Of a stretch of 64,000 nt of DNA, positions 11,421 to 23,002 are shown piece after piece (the first letter of the stretch is position 1; the number at the start of each line of letters is the position of its first letter). The notes beneath the pieces were generated by a model. The model did no database searches and was not told the origin of the DNA. It worked only from the letters and a program-made list of their open reading frames with translations. The stretch comes from Tragulus kanchil (Eukaryota > Chordata > Mammalia > Artiodactyla > Tragulidae). The stretch is from contig JAIOJX010000026.1 in the NCBI GenBank assembly GCA_022376925.1, positions 255,127,330 through 255,191,329 of the forward strand. The letters are read 5' to 3'. A program made the position numbers and the translations under genes.

Positions 11421-12104
11421 TTTTGATAAGAAGAGTTACTATGAAATTTCTTTTAAATTACTTCTTGTTGCACATTAGAATTTAAAAAGCATAGTCACAG
11501 ATTTGAAAAATGGAAATTTTGATCTCTGTATTTTTTAAGTTCTGATTAACATGTGAATCATTATTTTGCTCTTAAAATGGATAGTTATCAGTAATGCTAT
11601 TCTCAAGTAAATTTGAATGATGTTATTTTATTCATAATTTCAATGTGAATTTTTCTTTATCTCATTTGTTGGCCAAATTTTTATTTTTTCTTTAATCTCT
11701 CCCCATTCATATTTGCCCTTCTTTTGCAATTTTTTCCAATGTATTTTCTGCCTTTTAAAAATACCTCTTTTGTTTTTGTATTTATTCTTTTGTAACACAC
11801 TATTCTAGTGTTCATTCTTCCAATCCTCCTTTTTCCCATGTAGTGAAAATTTTGCAAGTTTGGTGTGAAATTTGTTGTGATGAATTGAAGATGCCTACTT
11901 GGTTATTTTATTTTTATGTAATTAATATTATATAAGCTAATTCTCAATAATTGGTGTTTTAGTTTCAGAATTTGTTTATAAAATTGCATCAATGTTTTTA
12001 TTTTCTGTTAATGTGTGATTTATTTGTTAGGTCTTATTCCTGAAAAGCTTCTTCTGAGAAAGTGACCTGTTTTCCCTCTGGTTTCAGTAAGTCAGTTCCA
12101 AATT
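11421..12104. other. unrecognised AT-rich sequence
   Basis: No gene or classifiable repeat seen. Present a second time in duplication 5. Confidence 0.5.
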
Positions 12105-12194
12105 GTCTCCCATCCAAGTACTAACCAGGCCCCACCCTCTTATCTTCCGAGATTAGATGAGATCAAATGCATTCAGGATGGTATGGCTGTAGAC
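12105..12194 (-). pseudogene. 5S rRNA pseudogene, partial
   Basis: The minus strand reads as the first about 90 bases of vertebrate 5S rRNA with scattered substitutions. Plus-strand landmarks are gtctcccatccaagtactaa at 12105, then ccaggcccca, ttccgagattagatgagatc and gtatggctgtagac at the end. The internal-control-region part is changed (tcttatcttccgag where functional 5S has tgcttagcttccgag). The last about 30 bases of the gene are missing, so it is not functional. Repeated at 13201-13290. Confidence 0.9.
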
Positions 12195-13200
12195 TCAGTT
12201 CCGAATGATATTTGGAGTCATGACACAATACTAGATGTTTCAGAGGAATAATAAAAAAAAGATCTCCCACACTTGATTTTCCACTTTCCCCTGATCAAAG
12301 TCCTAAAGGTATCTAATGTATGCTGTTTTGCATTTTGCTCATATGTGTCAGGCAGAGTGAAGCAGGCAGGGATTAGAGACCTTGATATGATGTCTTTAAA
12401 TTTTACATTAATAAAAGGCTGCAAAATTCAGACCAAAATATTTGTAATGATTATCTTCAGTTAGCTGGACTGTAAGTTGGTATTTTAAAATTTTCTAAAG
12501 TTTCCATAATTTAAAATTTTTGATAAGAAGAGTTACTATGAAATTTCTTTTAAATTACTTCTTGTTGCACATTAGAATTTAAAAAGCATAGTCACAGATT
12601 TGAAAATGGAAATTTTGATCTCTGTATTTTTTAAGTTCTGATTAACATGTGAATCATTATTTTGCTCTTAAAATGGATAGTTATCAGTAATGCTATTCTC
12701 AAGTAAATTTGAATGATGTTATTTTATTCATAATTTCAATGTGAATTTTTCTTTATCTCATTTGTTGGCCAAATTTTTATTTTTTCTTTAATCTCTCCCC
12801 ATTCATATTTGCCCTTCTTTTGCAATTTTTTCCAATGTATTTTCTGCCTTTTAAAAATACCTCTTTTGTTTTTGTATTTATTCTTTTGTAACACACTATT
12901 CTAGTGTTCATTCTTCCAATCCTCCTTTTTCCCATGTAGTGAAAATTTTGCAAGTTTGGTGTGAAATTTGTTGTGATGAATTGAAGATGCCTACTTGGTT
13001 ATTTTATTTTTATGTAATTAATATTATATAAGCTAATTCTCAATAATTGGTGTTTTAGTTTCAGAATTTGTTTATAAAATTGCATCAATGTTTTTATTTT
13101 CTGTTAATGTGTGATTTATTTGTTAGGTCTTATTCCTGAAAAGCTTCTTCTGAGAAAGTGACCTGTTTTCCCTCTGGTTTCAGTAAGTCAGTTCCAAATT

Positions 13201-13290
13201 GTCTCCCATCCAAGTACTAACCAGGCCCCACCCTCTTATCTTCCGAGATTAGATGAGATCAAATGCATTCAGGATGGTATGGCTGTAGAC
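13201..13290 (-). pseudogene. 5S rRNA pseudogene, duplicate copy
   Basis: Identical in sequence to 12105-12194 and present only because of duplication 5. It should be counted as the same locus. Confidence 0.9.
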
Positions 13291-13499
13291 TCAGTTCCGA
13301 ATGATATTTGGAGTCATGACACAATACTAGATGTTTCAGAGGAATAATAAAAAAAAGATCTCCCACACTTGATTTTCCACTTTCCCCTGATCAAAGTCCT
13401 AAAGGTATCTAATGTATGCTGTTTTGCATTTTGCTCATATGTGTCAGGCAGAGTGAAGCAGGCAGGGATTAGAGACCTTGATATGATGTCTTTAAATTG

Positions 13500-14203
13500 A
13501 AAGGAATTATTTTGAGGCTGCTGTGACAAGTTTGGTGGCTTTGATTGGTTGCAATTCTGGAATTTGAACACTGAGTGGCACTAAAGCCTAGGTCACAGAT
13601 AAAATATTGTCAGTTTCAATGGTAAGGTTCAGGGGTCTCTTGATGGGTATGGCTTTAGGGAAATGCAAAAAGAATCAGTAAAAGGTAATTTGAGATGAAA
13701 AAAAAGATTAAAAAGTTAGTTTGATGATAAGTTAGTTTTGGGGCTTAGATGTTTATCCAGCTCTCTTGTTTGAAGCTATCTGAAAGCAAGAAATAAACTT
13801 GTTAAACTGACCAAAGATGATTTTACCTCACTGCAACCTATTGATTATTTTCCCTTTTTCTTTGCAGAGGGGAAGTGAATCTATACTTACAAGAAAATTT
13901 GTAGACAGAGTGCTCCCATATGTATGTTGTTAAGTGCCTGTGCATCCACGGGTGGCATCACAGTAAACTCTACTTTTGAGCTCAAGCATCTTTAGAGACT
14001 ATTTCATTATACCCGTAAATGTATGTTCATGCATTTGACTGAATCTGGGAAATGTCAGTGTCATTCCAGTAAGAAAAAATTTAGAATTTATTATGGAGGG
14101 GAAGAAAATTATACTTATGTTTTGTTATGTCTCTAAGCATTAAATTCTTCACTTTTTTCTGCCTACATTCCATTGGTTTAAATAGTCTTTCCTCTGCCCT
14201 CCA
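13500..14203. other. unrecognised single-copy-like sequence
   Basis: No duplication, no classifiable repeat and no gene seen between the end of duplication 5 and the next SINE. Confidence 0.5.
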
Positions 14204-14214
14204 AAAGGCGTATT

Positions 14215-14549
14215 TTTTTTTTTTTTTGACATTTATTTATTTATTTATTTATTGGGCGGAGGTCGGGTTGGGGAGGGAGGGGAGCGGGCGGGCCACTTCT
14301 ATTGGTCTTTCATTTCTCTATTTTCATCCGTCTTTGTTCTTTGACTCCTGTGGGCCTTGCATCGCGGTGGCGTCTGTTGTTGCAGAGCGCCGGCTCTGGG
14401 TGCATGCACTCCAGAGATCTGGCTCTGTAATTGGACACATCAGTCCAGCCACTCCGCGACACGTGGGATCTTCCCAGGTCAGGGATCCAACCGGCGCCCC
14501 TTGCACTGCAAGGCGGTGTCCTTACCCACTGGACCACCAGGGGAAGCCC
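14215..14549 (-). mobile_element. CHR-2-like SINE, subfamily A, with 11-bp TSD
   Basis: A complete copy. Plus-strand order is poly-T, (ttta)n, G-rich segment 14257-14293, body, then tRNA-derived head ending ccactggaccaccagg. It is flanked by aaaggcgtatt at 14204-14214 and 14550-14560. The diagnostic words gtgtcc and acacat are present. Open frames across it are SINE translations. Confidence 0.9.
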
Positions 14550-14599
14550 AAAGGCGTATTCTTATCTCTTGAATTTTTTCTAGTTGTATTGGATTTTTA

Positions 14600-15450
14600 G
14601 CTGTATCTCTTTTCAGTATTTTAAAATTATTTTTTAAAAATTATTTTCTCTGGAATTGCAATATGTATACTTTACAATGTATTTAAGGTTAATATTTTAC
14701 TATTTCATCTGAATGATAGGAATTTTGTATAATAATCCATTTACCTGCCTTCTAGCATTATTACTGTAATTGAAACTTATCATTTATAGAAACTAAGAGG
14801 GGAGAATTACCTTTATATTTAGTTTGATATTTGCTGTTTTTAATACTCTTAATGCTTTTACAAATATCTGATTTCCTTTCTGGCATCCTTTCTCTTCAGC
14901 CTAAAAAACTTTCTTTATCCATTTCTTATTGTTTCAGGCATCTTGACAAATAAAATTTCTTATTTTTATTTTATCTGAAAATATCTTCATTTTGCCTTTA
15001 TTCTTGAGGAATATTTTCACTGGGTATACATTTTTGGGTTGGCATTTTTTCCTTTCTGATCACCATAATTTCTGATGAGAAGGCAGGGTTCAGGTAAGTC
15101 CTTGTTCCTCTGTAAGTACTTTGTCATTTTTTTCTGATTACTCTATTCTTTATATTTGTTTTCATGTTTTTGACCATTGTGTGCTTAGACTTTTATTGCT
15201 TAGATTTTGCTAAATTATTGAAACTATACATTTGTACCTTTCACCATCGATGAGAGATTTAGGGCCATTATTTCTTCCAATTTTTTGGAAGTGGGGGGGC
15301 ACCAATTTTATCTTTCTCTTATCTGGTTTTTGAATTCTATTTTCACATTGTATTCTCTTTGATATTTTCCAACAGATCTCTTTAAGGACCAGGTAACATC
15401 ATTTATTCTATACTAGAGGTAGTGCTTCTCATCTGAGCTTCAATTATTTT
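14600..15450 (-). mobile_element. old L1 (L1M-type), internal part
   Basis: Reverse-complement sequence with phrases common in old mammalian L1s: gaaaatatcttcattttgcc, cactgggtatacatttttgg, tttctgatgagaaggcaggg and gggccattatttcttccaat. Many indels and no coding frame. Confidence 0.6.
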
Positions 15451-15884
15451 TTATTTATTGTAACATTCATAGTTAGTTAATCATATATGTCTTTCTGCCC
15501 AGATGATTTTGCACTACATTAATCAGGGACTAATTCACAGACTTAACACATATGGTATATAGCATGATAAATATTTTGAATTAAAATGACTAGAGAAATT
15601 CCCTTATATGTATTTTAATTATGTTTGTTTTATTGTCTTCTGATTTATAGTTCTAGTATTTGTATTGTGGCAAACAGTATCTTAGTAAAGAATAGAATAT
15701 AAAAATGTTCCTGTATATTAAACTCTGATTACATGGATAACATCTATTTTTTTATATTTTCATATAACATATGATGAATTTTTCCATTTTATATATTTTT
15801 ATATTTTTAATTTCATTTTTATTTATATTTTAATTTCATATTTTTAATCCTTATATTTTCTTTTAAAATGGTGTTAAAATATAT

Positions 15885-16229
15885 GTAATATAAAAATTAA
15901 CTGTTTTTATGTACAGTTTAGTGGTATTAAATACATTTACATTGTTGTGTAGCCATCACCACCATCCATTCCCATAACTCGTTTCATCTTGTGAAAATGA
16001 AATCTATGTCTATTAAACAATAACTCTCCATTCTCTGCTTTCCCCAACCCTTGGCAACCACCACTGTACTTTTTGCTTTATAATTTTGACTAGTCTTCAT
16101 ATAAAAGAAATCATATAGTATTTGTCTTTTTGTGACTGGTTTATACTTAGGATAATGTTCTCAAGGTTCCTACATATTGCAGAATTTCCTTCCTTATTAA
16201 GACTGAATAATATTCCATTGTATATATTT
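15885..16229 (-). mobile_element. old L1, minus strand, left part of nested insertion
   Basis: Reverse-complement L1 3' region (catttacattgttgtgtagc, cccaacccttggcaaccacc, gaataatattccattgtata). It stops where a Tigger element starts. The L1 resumes after the Tigger at 18412 and 19494. The same L1 piece is repeated at 17039-17383. Confidence 0.8.
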
Positions 16230-16757
16230 GCAAAAGTACCTCCCTTATCTATGGTTTTGCTTTCTACCATGGTCTGGAAATATTAAGTGGAAATTCCAGA
16301 AATAAATAGTTCATATATTTTAAATTGGATGCCATTCTGAGCAGTGCAATATCTTGTACCATCATGCTGTGTCCTATCTGTAATGTGGATCTTGCCTATG
16401 TCCATCATATTCTACCTATTAGTTACTTAACCATTTCTGTAAATGACTGTCATGGTGTTGCTGTGCTGTGTTCAAGTAACGCTCATTTTACTTAGTAAGA
16501 GCCCCCAAGGGTAAGACTAATGATGCTGGCAATTTGCATACCACAAAGAGAAGCTGTTCCATGCTTCCTTTAAGTGAAATGGTGAATGAAAGAATTGTGT
16601 GGTGAAGTTGCTAACATCGTGAGAATAATGAATCTTCATGTAATTGTGAAGAAGGAAAAGGAAGTTGTACTAGTTTCACTGTTGTACTTCAAACTATAAA
16701 GATTATGGTTGCAAGTGCTTAGTTAAGACTAATTAAAAGAAATGTATTCTGTTTTTT
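16230..16757 (+). mobile_element. Tigger/MER2-like DNA transposon, left part (copy 1)
   Basis: It starts with the pogo/Tigger-type terminus (agtacctcccttatctatgg) and continues into the decayed transposase N-terminus. Words such as cttcctttaagtgaaatggt and gtgaagaaggaaaaggaag encode the remains of the CENP-B-like helix-turn-helix. The start codon is lost. It is cut at 16757 by the junction of duplication 6. Confidence 0.82.
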
Positions 16758-17383
16758 TTATATGTATTTTAATTATGTTTGTTTTATTGTCTTCTGATTT
16801 ATAGTTCTAGTATTTGTATTGTGGCAAACAGTATCTTAGTAAAGAATAGAATATAAAAATGTTCCTGTATATTAAACTCTGATTACATGGATAACATCTA
16901 TTTTTTTATATTTTCATATAACATATGATGAATTTTTCCATTTTATATATTTTTATATTTTTAATTTCATTTTTATTTATATTTTAATTTCATATTTTTA
17001 ATCCTTATATTTTCTTTTAAAATGGTGTTAAAATATATGTAATATAAAAATTAACTGTTTTTATGTACAGTTTAGTGGTATTAAATACATTTACATTGTT
17101 GTGTAGCCATCACCACCATCCATTCCCATAACTCGTTTCATCTTGTGAAAATGAAATCTATGTCTATTAAACAATAACTCTCCATTCTCTGCTTTCCCCA
17201 ACCCTTGGCAACCACCACTGTACTTTTTGCTTTATAATTTTGACTAGTCTTCATATAAAAGAAATCATATAGTATTTGTCTTTTTGTGACTGGTTTATAC
17301 TTAGGATAATGTTCTCAAGGTTCCTACATATTGCAGAATTTCCTTCCTTATTAAGACTGAATAATATTCCATTGTATATATTT

Positions 17384-18411
17384 GCAAAAGTACCTCCCTT
17401 ATCTATGGTTTTGCTTTCTACCATGGTCTGGAAATATTAAGTGGAAATTCCAGAAATAAATAGTTCATATATTTTAAATTGGATGCCATTCTGAGCAGTG
17501 CAATATCTTGTACCATCATGCTGTGTCCTATCTGTAATGTGGATCTTGCCTATGTCCATCATATTCTACCTATTAGTTACTTAACCATTTCTGTAAATGA
17601 CTGTCATGGTGTTGCTGTGCTGTGTTCAAGTAACGCTCATTTTACTTAGTAAGAGCCCCCAAGGGTAAGACTAATGATGCTGGCAATTTGCATACCACAA
17701 AGAGAAGCTGTTCCATGCTTCCTTTAAGTGAAATGGTGAATGAAAGAATTGTGTGGTGAAGTTGCTAACATCGTGAGAATAATGAATCTTCATGTAATTG
17801 TGAAGAAGGAAAAGGAAGTTGTACTAGTTTCACTGTTGTACTTCAAACTATAAAGATTATGGTTGCAATGCATGATAAGTGCTTAGTTAAGATGGAAAAG
17901 AGATTACATTCGTACAATAATATATCTTGAGAGAGAAAGAAAGAGAGACAGTGAGAATACATATATGTAGCTATTACTACAGTATACTGTTATAATTATT
18001 TGGTTATATTATTAGTTATTGTTGCTAATCCCTTCTGGGCCTTCCCAGGTGATGCTAGTGGTAAAGAACCCAACTGCCAATGCAGGAGACATGAGATGAG
18101 GATTTGATTCCTGGGTAGGGAATATCCCCTGGAGCAAGGCATGGCAACCATACAACTGACTCCAGTATTCTTGCCTGGAGAATACCATGGACAGAGGGGC
18201 CTAGCGATCATAAAGGATCAGACACAACTAAAACAACTTAGCATGCACACAACCCCTTCTGTGCCTTCTGTGCCTAATTTAAACTATAATAGGGTATGTA
18301 TGCGTGTATATGAAAAAACAGTATATATATATATGGTTTTGTACTATCAATGGCTTCAGGCAACCTCTTGGGGTCATGGAATGTACCTGTTGCACATAAG
18401 GGGGTACTACT
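17384..18411 (+). mobile_element. Tigger/MER2-like DNA transposon, complete copy with internal SINE
   Basis: The left terminus is near 17384, the transposase N-terminal remains lie around 17640-17870, and the right end is near 18411 (caggcaacctcttggggtca through acataagggggtactac), the inverted match of the left end. A Bov-tA sits inside at 18037-18253. The whole sits inside an L1. The transposase frame is broken by stops and no activity is possible. Confidence 0.82.
18037..18253 (+). mobile_element. Bov-tA SINE inside Tigger
   Basis: tRNA head (gggccttcccaggtgatgct), Bov-A body (aatatcccctggagcaagg, cagtattcttgcctggagaa) and end (gatcagacacaactaaaaca). Flanked by cccttct at 18030-18036 and 18254-18260. 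Repeated at 19119-19335. Frames of 71 and 116 codons cover it and are repeat translations. Confidence 0.9.
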
Positions 18412-19118
18412 GTGCCATCTTGCTTATCCCTCTGTTGTTGGCTACTTGGGTTGCCTTCAAATTTATGGTATGGGAAATAATACTGCTATAAACATGAATG
18501 TGCAAATATCTCTTTGAGATACTGCCTCCAAACCTTTTGGGATGTCTGGAAATATTAAGTGGAAATTCCAGAAATAAATAGTCATTTTTCTGGTACATCA
18601 TGCTGTGTCCTATCTGTAATGTGGATCTTGCCTATGTCCATCATATTCTACCTATTAGTTACTTAACCATTTCTGTAAATGACTGTCATGGTGTTGCTGT
18701 GCTGTGTTCAAGTAACGCTCATTTTACTTAGTAAGAGCCCCCAAGGGTAAGACTAATGATGCTGGCAATTTGCATACCACAAAGAGAAGCTGTTCCATGC
18801 TTCCTTTAAGTGAAATGGTGAATGAAAGAATTGTGTGGTGAAGTTGCTAACATCGTGAGAATAATGAATCTTCATGTAATTGTGAAGAAGGAAAAGGAAG
18901 TTGTACTAGTTTCACTGTTGTACTTCAAACTATAAAGATTATGGTTGCAATGCATGATAAGTGCTTAGTTAAGATGGAAAAGAGATTACATTCGTACAAT
19001 AATATATCTTGAGAGAGAAAGAAAGAGAGACAGTGAGAATACATATATGTAGCTATTACTACAGTATACTGTTATAATTATTTGGTTATATTATTAGTTA
19101 TTGTTGCTAATCCCTTCT

Positions 19119-19335
19119 GGGCCTTCCCAGGTGATGCTAGTGGTAAAGAACCCAACTGCCAATGCAGGAGACATGAGATGAGGATTTGATTCCTGGGTAG
19201 GGAATATCCCCTGGAGCAAGGCATGGCAACCATACAACTGACTCCAGTATTCTTGCCTGGAGAATACCATGGACAGAGGGGCCTAGCGATCATAAAGGAT
19301 CAGACACAACTAAAACAACTTAGCATGCACACAAC
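19119..19335 (+). mobile_element. Bov-tA SINE, duplicate copy
   Basis: Second copy of 18037-18253 through duplication 7. Confidence 0.9.
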
Positions 19336-19493
19336 CCCTTCTGTGCCTTCTGTGCCTAATTTAAACTATAATAGGGTATGTATGCGTGTATATGAAAAAA
19401 CAGTATATATATATATGGTTTTGTACTATCAATGGCTTCAGGCAACCTCTTGGGGTCATGGAATGTACCTGTTGCACATAAGGGGGTACTACT

Positions 19494-20095
19494 GTGCCAT
19501 CTTGCTTATCCCTCTGTTGTTGGCTACTTGGGTTGCCTTCAAATTTATGGTATGGGAAATAATACTGCTATAAACATGAATGTGCAAATATCTCTTTGAG
19601 ATACTGCCTCCAAACCTTTTGGGTTTCACTGATGGGTGAAACCCATTAGTGAAAGTGATGATCACAAGGTAATTCTATTTTTATTTTTTTGAGGATCTAC
19701 CATATTCTTTTCCATGGCATTTGTACCATTTTATATTCCCACCAACAGTTGTACAAGGGTTTCAATTTCTTCACATCTTCAATTGTTTTCTATTTTATTG
19801 ATAGGCCATCCTAATGGATATGAAGTGATATTTCATTGTATTTTGATTTGCATTCACAAATGATTTGAGATGTTAAGCATCTTTTCATGAGCTTGTTAGC
19901 CATTGGCATATCTTCTTGAAGAAACGTATATTAAGGTCTTTTGCACTTTTCTAAATTGGGTTGTTTAGTTTTCTTCTTGTAGGAGTTCTGTATGTATTCT
20001 GGATGTTGATCCCTTATGAGATATGATTAGCAAATATCTTCTGTTCTCTGGGTTTCCTTTTTCACTCTTTGGATTTTGGCTTTTCTGCAAAAAAT
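19494..20095 (-). mobile_element. old L1, right part of the nest
   Basis: Continues the L1 that the Tigger split: tggctacttgggttgcctt, ctgctataaacatgaatgtg, ttcccaccaacagttgtaca and tttgatttgcattcaca, all in antisense L1 orientation. Confidence 0.8.
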
Positions 20096-20107
20096 GGTAT
20101 GATCTTT

Positions 20108-20267
20108 AAAAAATTGAAGTATGATTGATTGACAATATCATGTTTGTTTTAGGTATACAATAAAGTGATTCAGTTATATATATTCTTTTCAGATTCTCTT
20201 CCATTATAAGTTATTACAACATATTGACTCATAATCAATATCCTTCATAGTCAGTAGCCCTCATAGT
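20108..20267 (-). mobile_element. L1 3'UTR, minus strand, cut by BovB
   Basis: Reverse-complement L1 3' end (aaattgaagtatgattgatt, aataaagtgattcagttata, agattctcttccattataag). The BovB starts at about 20268, and this L1 continues at 24326. Confidence 0.8.
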
Positions 20268-20622
20268 CAACAAGAGTTTGAAATACTTGGGTGCAATCTC
20301 AAAAAAACCACAGAATGATCTCAGTTCATTTGTAAGGCTAACCATTCAATATCACAGTAACCCAAGGCTATGCTCAACTGCTAATGCTGAAGAAGCTTAA
20401 GTTGAATGGTTCTATGAAGACCTACAATATCTTCTACAACTAATACCACAAAGATGTCTTTTTCATCATTGAAGACTGGAATGCAAACGTAGGAAATCAA
20501 TAGATACCTAGAGTAACAAGACAAGTTTGGCCCTAGAGTACAAAATGAAACTGGTAGAGGCTAACAGAGTTTTGCCAAGAGAATGCCTAGGGTAATAGCA
20601 AACACTCTCTTCCAACAACATA

Positions 20623-22951
20623 GGAAATGACTGTACACGTGGACATCACCAGATGGTCAGTACTGAAATCAGATGGATTACTTTCTTTGCAGCTGAAGAT
20701 AGAGAAGCTCTATACAGTCAGAGCAAGACCTGGAGATGACTGTGGCTCATATCATGAATTCCTTATTGCAAAACTCAGACTTAAATTGAAGAAAGTAGGG
20801 AAAGCCACTAGGCCATTCAGGTATGACCTAAATGAAATCCCTTATGATTGTACAGTGAATGGAAGTGACAAAATAGATTCAAGGGACTAGATCTGATAGA
20901 CAGAGTGCCTGAAGAACTATGGATGGAGGTTCATAACATTGTACAGGAGGCAGTGATCAAAACTATCCCTGTGAAAAAGAAAAGGCAAAATGGCAAAATG
21001 GTTGTAAGAGGATGCCTTAGAAATAGCTGAGAAAAGAAGAGATATGAAAGACAAAGGAGAAAAGGAAAAATATACCCACCTGAATACAGAGTTCTAGAGA
21101 ATAGCAAGGAGAGATGAGAAAGACTTTCTAAGTGAACAATGAAAGTAAATAAAGGAAACCAATAGAGTGGGAAAGACTAGAGATCTCTACAGGAAAATCA
21201 GAGATACCAAGGGAACATTTCATGCAAAGATAGGCACTATAAAGGACAGAAACAGTAAGGACCTAACAGAAGCAGAGGATATTAAGAAGGGGTGGAAAGA
21301 ATACCCAGAATTATACCAAAAAGATCTTAATGAGCCAGATGACCATGATGGTGTGATCACTCATCTAGAGTCAGACATCTTAGAGTATGAAGTGAAGTGG
21401 GCCTAAGGAAGCATTACTATGAACAAAGCTAGTGGTGGTGATGGAATTCCAGCTGAGCTATTTGAAATCCTAAAAGATGATGCTGTTAACGTGCTACACT
21501 CATTATAGCAGCAAATCTGGAAAACTCATCAGTGGCCTCAGGATTGGAAAAGGTCCGTTTTCTTTCTTTTTATTTTTTTTGGCCACTTTTATTGGTCTTT
21601 CATTTATTTATTTTCATCCATCTTTGTTCTTTGGCCTGTGTGGGCCTCCCATTGCAGTGGCCTCTGCTGTAGCAGAGCACTGGCTCTGGGCGCATGCTCT
21701 CCTGAGTGCTGGCTCATAATTGGACACACCAGTCCAGCTGCTCCACAGGCATGTGGGATCTTCCCGTGCCAGGATGCCTGGGAATAGGGAAATGACTGTA
21801 CACGTGGACATCACCAGATGGTCAGTACTGAAATCAGATGGATTACTTTCTTTGCAGCTGAAGATAGAGAAGCTCTATACAGTCAGAGCAAGACCTGGAG
21901 ATGACTGTGGCTCATATCATGAATTCCTTATTGCAAAACTCAGACTTAAATTGAAGAAAGTAGGGAAAGCCACTAGGCCATTCAGGTATGACCTAAATGA
22001 AATCCCTTATGATTGTACAGTGAATGGAAGTGACAAAATAGATTCAAGGGACTAGATCTGATAGACAGAGTGCCTGAAGAACTATGGATGGAGGTTCATA
22101 ACATTGTACAGGAGGCAGTGATCAAAACTATCCCTGTGAAAAAGAAAAGGCAAAATGGCAAAATGGTTGTAAGAGGATGCCTTAGAAATAGCTGAGAAAA
22201 GAAGAGATATGAAAGACAAAGGAGAAAAGGAAAAATATACCCACCTGAATACAGAGTTCTAGAGAATAGCAAGGAGAGATGAGAAAGACTTTCTAAGTGA
22301 ACAATGAAAGTAAATAAAGGAAACCAATAGAGTGGGAAAGACTAGAGATCTCTACAGGAAAATCAGAGATACCAAGGGAACATTTCATGCAAAGATAGGC
22401 ACTATAAAGGACAGAAACAGTAAGGACCTAACAGAAGCAGAGGATATTAAGAAGGGTGGAAAGAATACCCAGAATTATACCAAAAAGATCTTAATGAGCC
22501 AGATGACCATGATGGTGTGATCACTCATCTAGAGTCAGACATCTTAGAGTATGAAGTGAAGTGGGCCTAAGGAAGCATTACTATGAACAAAGCTAGTGGT
22601 GGTGATGGAATTCCAGCTGAGCTATTTGAAATCCTAAAAGATGATGCTGTTAACGTGCTACACTCATTATAGCAGCAAATCTGGAAAACTCATCAGTGGC
22701 CTCAGGATTGGAAAAGGTCCGTTTTCTTTCTTTTTATTTTTTTTGGCCACTTTTATTGGTCTTTCATTTATTTATTTTCATCCATCTTTGTTCTTTGGCC
22801 TGTGTGGGCCTCCCATTGCAGTGGCCTCTGCTGTAGCAGAGCACTGGCTCTGGGCGCATGCTCTCCTGAGTGCTGGCTCATAATTGGACACACCAGTCCA
22901 GCTGCTCCACAGGCATGTGGGATCTTCCCGTGCCAGGGATCGAACCGGCAC
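20623..22951 (+). repeat. tandem duplication 8, period 1164-1165
   Basis: Copy 1 is 20623-21787 and copy 2 is 21788-22951, inside BovB. A one-base difference (gaaggggtgg at 21286 against gaagggtgg at 22451) shifts the BovB frame. Copy 1 ends inside the SINE head with mangled bases (aggatgcctgggaata). Confidence 0.95.
21563..21787 (-). mobile_element. CHR-2-like SINE, subfamily B, cut by junction
   Basis: Same insertion as 22727-23002, seen in the first copy of duplication 8 and broken off in the tRNA-derived head. Confidence 0.85.
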
Positions 22952-23002
22952 CCCTTGCAGTGCAAGGCGGACTCTTGACCCACTGGACCACCAGGGAAGC
23001 CC
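22727..23002 (-). mobile_element. CHR-2-like SINE, subfamily B, inside BovB
   Basis: Complete body and head (tattttcatccatctttgtt to ccactggaccaccagggaag), without the C-rich tail segment. Subfamily B words (actcttgaccc, ggacacacc). Flanked by gttttc at 22721-22726 and 23005-23010, with BovB reading on immediately after. It therefore landed after BovB. Confidence 0.88.

Larger units (their letters stand above)
11300..13492 (+). repeat. tandem duplication 5, period 1096-1097
   Basis: Copy 1 is 11300-12396 and copy 2 is 12397-13492, with short junction homology (taaatt). They differ by one A in a run (11505/12602) and one G/C near the junction. Each copy contains the same 5S pseudogene. Confidence 0.95.
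15604..17911 (+). repeat. tandem duplication 6, period 1154
   Basis: Copy 1 is 15604-16757 and copy 2 is 16758 to about 17911. The last about 40 bases of copy 1 are degraded. After ggttgca, ten bases present in copy 2 (17868 on) are absent and the bases up to the junction only loosely match. That is what a poor-quality read or contig end looks like. Confidence 0.93.
17426..19623 (+). repeat. tandem duplication 7, period 1118 falling to 1082
   Basis: Copy 1 is 17426-18543 and copy 2 is 18544-19623. Just after its start copy 2 lacks about 36 bases found in copy 1 (after aaataaatagt, 18582), so here the damaged edge is on the second copy. The stretch 17426-17911 also belongs to duplication 6 and occurs three times. 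Confidence 0.94.

Noticed and set aside
12105..12194. A functional 5S rRNA gene
   Set aside because: It is truncated, with changes in the internal control region and no T-run terminator at the proper distance.
20627..20890. BovB frames as a working retrotransposon protein
   Set aside because: The element is 5'-truncated, frameshifted, interrupted by a SINE and has lost the endonuclease Asp of S-D-H.
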